Positions 28,147 through 31,325 of a stretch of DNA of 31,325 nucleotides are shown here, piece after piece. A model generated the notes under the pieces. That model was not told where the DNA came from, searched no databases, and was given only the letters and a program-made list of their open reading frames with translations. Numbering within the stretch: the stretch's first letter is position 1; every line of letters starts with the position of its first letter. Source of the stretch: a virus; IMG/VR virus record IMGVR_UViG_3300037189_005055, positions 1-31,325 of that record, one strand, 5' to 3'. Position numbers and translations under genes: made by a program.

Positions 28147-29058
28147 TCAACTTAAGCCTACATTGGCTGTTCGTTCACTAGATGATGTCGTTCTATCGGA
28201 AGTGACATAGACAATGCGTTGTTGTAATGGAATTAATACTATTCTAGCTTCTCTAGCTCCAACATAAACAGTGCGTAGTCTTTCATACAAATTCTTTACA
28301 GCTTCGTAGTCAAAGGAGGTGTTAGTGACAGATTCATTACCAAGCGCTGTTGTGCCAACAACACCAGCAGCAAATGCTTGTGCTTTGGCAATGACAATGA
28401 CTGTTTGTACAAACGCCGTAGCGCTAACACCAGAGACGCTGAAGTTGGCATTGGTGATGAAGTCTACGTTACCAATAGAGCCTGTAGCGCTGACACCAAC
28501 AGCGCTGACATTGGCTGTGGTGTTTACTGTTTCATTGCCTAAGGACGTTGTAGCGCTAACGCCTGTCGTCGTTGCTGTGATGGCAATGGAAGCAACAACA
28601 CTGCCTAACGACGCTGTAGCGCTAACACCTGTAACGCTTACTACAGCATCTGTAGTGACATTGACGTTTCCAACACTAGATGTTGCGCTTACACCAGAAA
28701 CGCTAAAGGCGATATCTAGGCTGATAGTGACAGACCCCACAGAGGCTGTGGCGCTGACGCCTGTGACATCTACGTTAGCGTCTATGCTGACAGCGACAGA
28801 GCCTACAGAGGCTGTAGCGCTGACGCCTGTCACAGGCACTGGCGTTACGGAGACAACGGTGACGCTTCCAACAGAGCCTGTAGCGCTAACACCAGTAGCG
28901 TTGACAGTGGTGTCTGTGTTGACAGTGACACTACCTACAGAGCCTATAGCGCTGACACCAGTGGCATTAATGCTTACATTGCCCCCTACTGGAGCCTCAA
29001 ACAACCAGCCAAAGGATCCGTTGTTGGTGCTATTATTACCAGCGTACCAGTTGCTCAT
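28147..29058 (-). CDS. Beta-repeat tail/fibre-associated protein, 303 aa
   Basis: After a 24-residue head (MSNWYAGNNSTNNGSFGWLF) come ten exact-length 22-residue repeats at 25-244 (core V-x-GVSAT-x-S-x-G-x-V-x-V). A C-terminal domain of 59 residues carries YERLRTVYVGAREARIVLIP and RIVYVTSDRT, a pattern I associate with short phage tail-attached proteins. The repeats predict a beta-solenoid or stacked beta hairpins. It lies between the large fibre-like gene and the adaptor, so a receptor-binding or fibre-linking role is likely. ATG at 29058 shares one base with the upstream stop. Confidence 0.75.
   Translation of the reverse strand: MSNWYAGNNSTNNGSFGWLFEAPVGGNVSINATGVSAIGSVGSVTVNTDTTVNATGVSATGSVGSVTVVSVTPVPVTGVSATASVGSVAVSIDANVDVTGVSATASVGSVTISLDIAFSVSGVSATSSVGNVNVTTDAVVSVTGVSATASLGSVVASIAITATTTGVSATTSLGNETVNTTANVSAVGVSATGSIGNVDFITNANFSVSGVSATAFVQTVIVIAKAQAFAAGVVGTTALGNESVTNTSFDYEAVKNLYERLRTVYVGAREARIVLIPLQQRIVYVTSDRTTSSSERTANVGLS
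28327..28986 (-). repeat. Ten tandem 66-bp / 22-residue beta repeats
   Basis: Ten consecutive units of 22 residues without gaps (for example NTDTTVNATGVSATGSVGSV and SIDANVDVTGVSATASVGSV, each plus two residues). The GVSAT word is the best conserved part at both protein and DNA level (GGCGTTAGCGCTAC-like on the coding strand). Outer units are more diverged than central ones. Confidence 0.95.
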
Positions 29059-31325
29059 TAGAATGCCCTAACGCCTGTGATGGTGAGGTAGTCAACATCG
29101 GCTGCTGTACCAGAGCCTGTGTGGACTAATGTGCATGGAGAAGACGCGGAAGAGCCTGTCAGCGTCAACACTCTACCGACTTCACCAGCAGCGGTGAAGT
29201 TGCCAACCGTCTGCGTTGTGGTGCCGAAGTTGATGGTGGTGGCGCCAGTGGCTTTGTAGGTGTTGGTGATGTTGGCGAAGGTGTTGTTGCCGCTGATGGT
29301 GAGCGTGCCTGCGCCGCCTTGGTTGAGGGTGATGTTGGTGTAGGAGACGCTGCCGCCTGCGAAGGTCTTGGCTGATGCGGAGGTGAGGCTAATAGTGCCG
29401 CTGCCGGTGACGGTGAGGTTTTGCGAAGCAGTGGCAGACACCACAATACCGGAACCAGCAACCAATAAAGTACCTGATCCAATATCTAAAGTACGAGAAG
29501 AAGCTGTGCTAGCTAATGCCAATGTTGCAGAACTTCCAGATAATGTGATATTGTAGGTATCAGCATCAAACGTGCCAAAGCTAACATCCAAGGCGCCAGA
29601 TACGCTGACGTTAGTTGTTAAAGCGTCTTGAATGGCTACAGTGCCATTCGGACTATTTATTGTAAACGGCTGTGTAAAGGTTGCACCAGCACTAGTTATA
29701 GTTTGGCCACCTCTTCCAGAGAATGTTATTCTGGCTGTGCCGGATAAACTTGTTCCTGTACCGTTGATCCAATTACCGTAAATGGTTGGTGTGTTAGTGC
29801 CACTAATACTCAGCGTCATCGTATTCGTCGTCCTGGCCGACATGTCAATGGTGCCGATGTTGTAGGCGGCGTTAACGGTGATGGTAGCGCCGCTGTTCAG
29901 CCCCGTAGCTTCAAAGAAGCAGGTGTCTTGGGCAAGCGGGAAGTTGTTGACTGCAGGGGAGCCACCACTGCTTGTTGCCCAGCCTGTTGCAGACCAGTTT
30001 CCACCACCAGCAAGGTTCCAATACTTGTTCGCCGCAGCCGTAAACGTGATGCCGCTGTTGCCCTTGCAATCGCCCAGGCGCGTGCCTGTTGCTGGCGCTG
30101 CTGCACCGGCTATGGTGACGTCTCTGAAGTCAACGTCCGTCAGGGACACGGCAGCGGCTGTGATGGTGCGGGTGGTGCCGATGGTGTCGCTGCGGCAGAA
30201 GTGCCGCATCGTGGCGTTGGTGCCTGCTGAGCAGGTGAGGGTGCCGGTGATGGTCGCATTTTCTCTAAAAATATGGTTAGTAAGCCCTGAACTAGTAGGT
30301 GCGGCCAGTGTTAGATTTCTATACGTAATAGCCGCATTAAAACTGGTAATATTAGAAGCAGATGTGCTAGTATAAGCTACGTCGTAAAAAGTTATCGGAG
30401 TATTCCAAATTTGTGTAATAGGAGAGCCTGTAAAATTTACTAAAGAAGTACCTGCGTTAAACGTAAGATTTAATGATTTTGCAACTGAACCTATAAAATG
30501 AAAAAATGGGTTGGTATTATTTAGCGAAACTGTGGAAGAACCAAACGACACGGTGCTAGTTGTTTCAGGGAAAGAAATAGCGGCTATAGTGACATTATAA
30601 TTTGCAGTGTCAAAATCACCATTAATTATTCCTAAAAATACTGAGCCGGACAACGCACTTCCTAATGACCATGAAGAACCCACTCCGTTAATGTTAAGTG
30701 TAGAATTATTTGCCAACGCCACTCCGTTTGTCGTCAACGTCAACCCCGACGTAGACCCCGACAGCGTGATAGCGCCCGTGTACGTCCTCGTCAGCCCTGT
30801 CGCAGGCAGCGTCACGTTGCCGTGAATGCCGTCAATAGCTGTGCTGCCCGCCAGCGTCACGTTGCCGCTTGCAGGGCCTGCAATGGTCAGAGACTTCATC
30901 CTGATGCCGCCAGTGACAGCATTCACCGTGGCTGTGTATGCTGTGGCGTTGGAGGCACTGTCGAAGACAACATCATCATGGCTGCGAGGCACGGAAGCCC
31001 CAGAAGCTCCACCAGATGACGTAGACCAGCGTGCCGTGTCGCTCCAGTTGCCTGTGCCACCTACCCAGTAGCGTGTGCTGTCGGCAGGCTTGGCGGTCAG
31101 ATAGACCGGAGCAACCGCAGAGGTTGCCGTGCTGTTGGCCCCTGCGTAGAGCTCACCAGGGCTTGTGGCTGCGAAGCCAATCGAGCCCATAGCAAGGTAG
31201 TCAATGCCGGATGTGGCTGCACCTGCGAGGACATGCGCCGTGCCTGTGCCTGTGAGGGTGACGACGTTGCCTGCAGTGCCCGTCACCGTCCACTTGCCAA
31301 AGGTCTGCGTGGTTGTACCCAACGC
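29058..31325 (-). CDS. Large fibre/adhesin-like beta-repeat protein, N-terminus outside window (at least 755 aa seen)
   Basis: The frame is open to the right edge, so the start is missing; residues below are numbered from the TTG codon at 31322. Gly/Ser/Thr/Asn-rich strands run throughout, as in beta-helix or repeat adhesins. Two module types recur: one with RYWVGGTGNWSDTARWSTSS (84-103), repeated in diverged form KYWNLAGGGNWSATGWATSS (433-452), and one with GTTTQTFGKWTV ... DYLA (2-44), repeated at the C-terminal end as GTTTQTVGNFTA ... DYLTI (700-748). Local base composition changes sharply along the gene, with an AT-rich block at about 30245-30720. It is likely a tail fibre or surface-binding protein. 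Confidence 0.75.
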   Translation of the reverse strand, partial: ALGTTTQTFGKWTVTGTAGNVVTLTGTGTAHVLAGAATSGIDYLAMGSIGFAATSPGELYAGANSTATSAVAPVYLTAKPADSTRYWVGGTGNWSDTARWSTSSGGASGASVPRSHDDVVFDSASNATAYTATVNAVTGGIRMKSLTIAGPASGNVTLAGSTAIDGIHGNVTLPATGLTRTYTGAITLSGSTSGLTLTTNGVALANNSTLNINGVGSSWSLGSALSGSVFLGIINGDFDTANYNVTIAAISFPETTSTVSFGSSTVSLNNTNPFFHFIGSVAKSLNLTFNAGTSLVNFTGSPITQIWNTPITFYDVAYTSTSASNITSFNAAITYRNLTLAAPTSSGLTNHIFRENATITGTLTCSAGTNATMRHFCRSDTIGTTRTITAAAVSLTDVDFRDVTIAGAAAPATGTRLGDCKGNSGITFTAAANKYWNLAGGGNWSATGWATSSGGSPAVNNFPLAQDTCFFEATGLNSGATITVNAAYNIGTIDMSARTTNTMTLSISGTNTPTIYGNWINGTGTSLSGTARITFSGRGGQTITSAGATFTQPFTINSPNGTVAIQDALTTNVSVSGALDVSFGTFDADTYNITLSGSSATLALASTASSRTLDIGSGTLLVAGSGIVVSATASQNLTVTGSGTISLTSASAKTFAGGSVSYTNITLNQGGAGTLTISGNNTFANITNTYKATGATTINFGTTTQTVGNFTAAGEVGRVLTLTGSSASSPCTLVHTGSGTAADVDYLTITGVRAF
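29079..29225 (-). repeat. Fibre module 'GTTTQT...DYLT', C-terminal copy
   Basis: Encodes GTTTQTVGNFTAAGEVGRVL through DYLTI near the protein's C-terminus. The same order GTTTQT-x-G ... G-x-V-x2-LTGT ... DYL is found at 31188-31319, so the visible part of the gene is bounded by copies of one module. Confidence 0.75.
29871..30026 (-). repeat. Fibre module 'YWVGG-x-GNW', copy 2
   Basis: Encodes KYWNLAGGGNWSATGWATSS and then DTCFFEATGLNSGATITVN, aligning with copy 1 at 30921-31073 in the Trp, Gly and Ser positions and in the following strand. Confidence 0.75.
30921..31073 (-). repeat. Fibre module 'YWVGG-x-GNW', copy 1
   Basis: Encodes RYWVGGTGNWSDTARWSTSS followed by an Asp/Val strand (DDVVFDSASNATAYTATVN). 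A diverged second copy is at 29871-30026. The module is a recurring building block of phage fibre-like proteins as far as I recall. Confidence 0.75.
31188..31319 (-). repeat. Fibre module 'GTTTQT...DYLA', copy near the window edge
   Basis: Encodes GTTTQTFGKWTVTGTAGNVV through DYLA, the partner of the C-terminal copy at 29079-29225. It directly precedes the first YWVGG module, so a complete unit of the protein may be GTTTQT module plus YWVGG module plus filler strands. Confidence 0.7.

Noticed and set aside
28319-29071. A 250-codon plus-strand open frame opposite the beta-repeat gene
   Set aside because: It is open only because the 66-bp repeat on the minus strand lacks stops in this antisense frame; the reading gives a monotonous Val/Ala/Leu/Thr/Pro repeat. 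The minus frame has a head, repeats and a distinct C-terminal domain.
1-31325. CRISPR array, insertion sequence, reverse transcriptase or diversity-generating retroelement
   Set aside because: No spaced short palindromic repeats, transposase, terminal inverted repeats or YxDD-type reverse transcriptase frames were seen. The repeats found are protein-coding and contiguous.

Overview
This window is part of a tailed, podovirus-type (T7-like tail) bacteriophage genome. The evidence is a phage replication set (gp4-type primase-helicase, family A DNA polymerase, ssDNA-binding protein, FEN-type exonuclease, HNH nuclease), genes resembling the T7 tail tubular proteins gp11 and gp12, large internal-virion-like proteins and a holin/lysozyme group. 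Purine-rich Shine-Dalgarno sites (AGGAG type) and two proteins of an 'AAEREACA' family that I associate with phages of Burkholderiales suggest a proteobacterial, perhaps betaproteobacterial, host. That host call is inference. Gene content recalls environmental podoviruses such as the SIO1-like and HMO-2011-like groups, again inferred without any search. Terminase, portal and major capsid genes are not in the window and probably lie beyond the right edge.

Layout. (1) 1-1700, plus strand: a chain of small, mostly overlapping genes, GC-rich at the far left, including several micro-ORFs of 20-36 codons and two single-pass membrane peptides. (2) 1702-9160, plus strand: tyrosine integrase, small genes, primase-helicase, DNA polymerase, SSB, 5'-3' exonuclease, a MazG-like diphosphohydrolase-family gene and an HNH nuclease. 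(3) 9151-14204, plus strand: ThyX, MazG-like protein, class II ribonucleotide reductase (bracketed by two intrinsic terminators), PhoH-like ATPase and small unknowns. (4) 14205-14447: three tRNA genes (Arg-UCU, Thr-UGU, Leu-UAA), then a bidirectional terminator where the two arms converge. (5) 14496-31325, minus strand: the virion and lysis arm. In transcription order this is a large fibre-like beta-repeat protein (cut by the window edge), a protein of ten 22-residue beta-type repeats, a small Ig-like/adaptor protein, gp11-like and gp12-like tail proteins, a class II-type holin candidate, a membrane-anchored protein, a 3TM holin-like protein, GH24 lysozyme, a 1132-aa protein with a very long hendecad-type repeat, and four further genes of the internal-virion type.

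How the parts work together. The plus arm appears to redirect host metabolism and replicate DNA: RNR, ThyX and the MazG-like enzymes would supply and clean dNTP pools; primase-helicase, polymerase and SSB copy the genome; the exonuclease and HNH nuclease process it. The minus arm builds the tail and ejection apparatus and lyses the cell. The tRNAs read A-ending codons (AGA, ACA, UUA). Most plus-arm genes overlap by 1-50 nt, implying translational coupling within long transcripts. No RNA polymerase gene, repressor or clear attP was found in the window.
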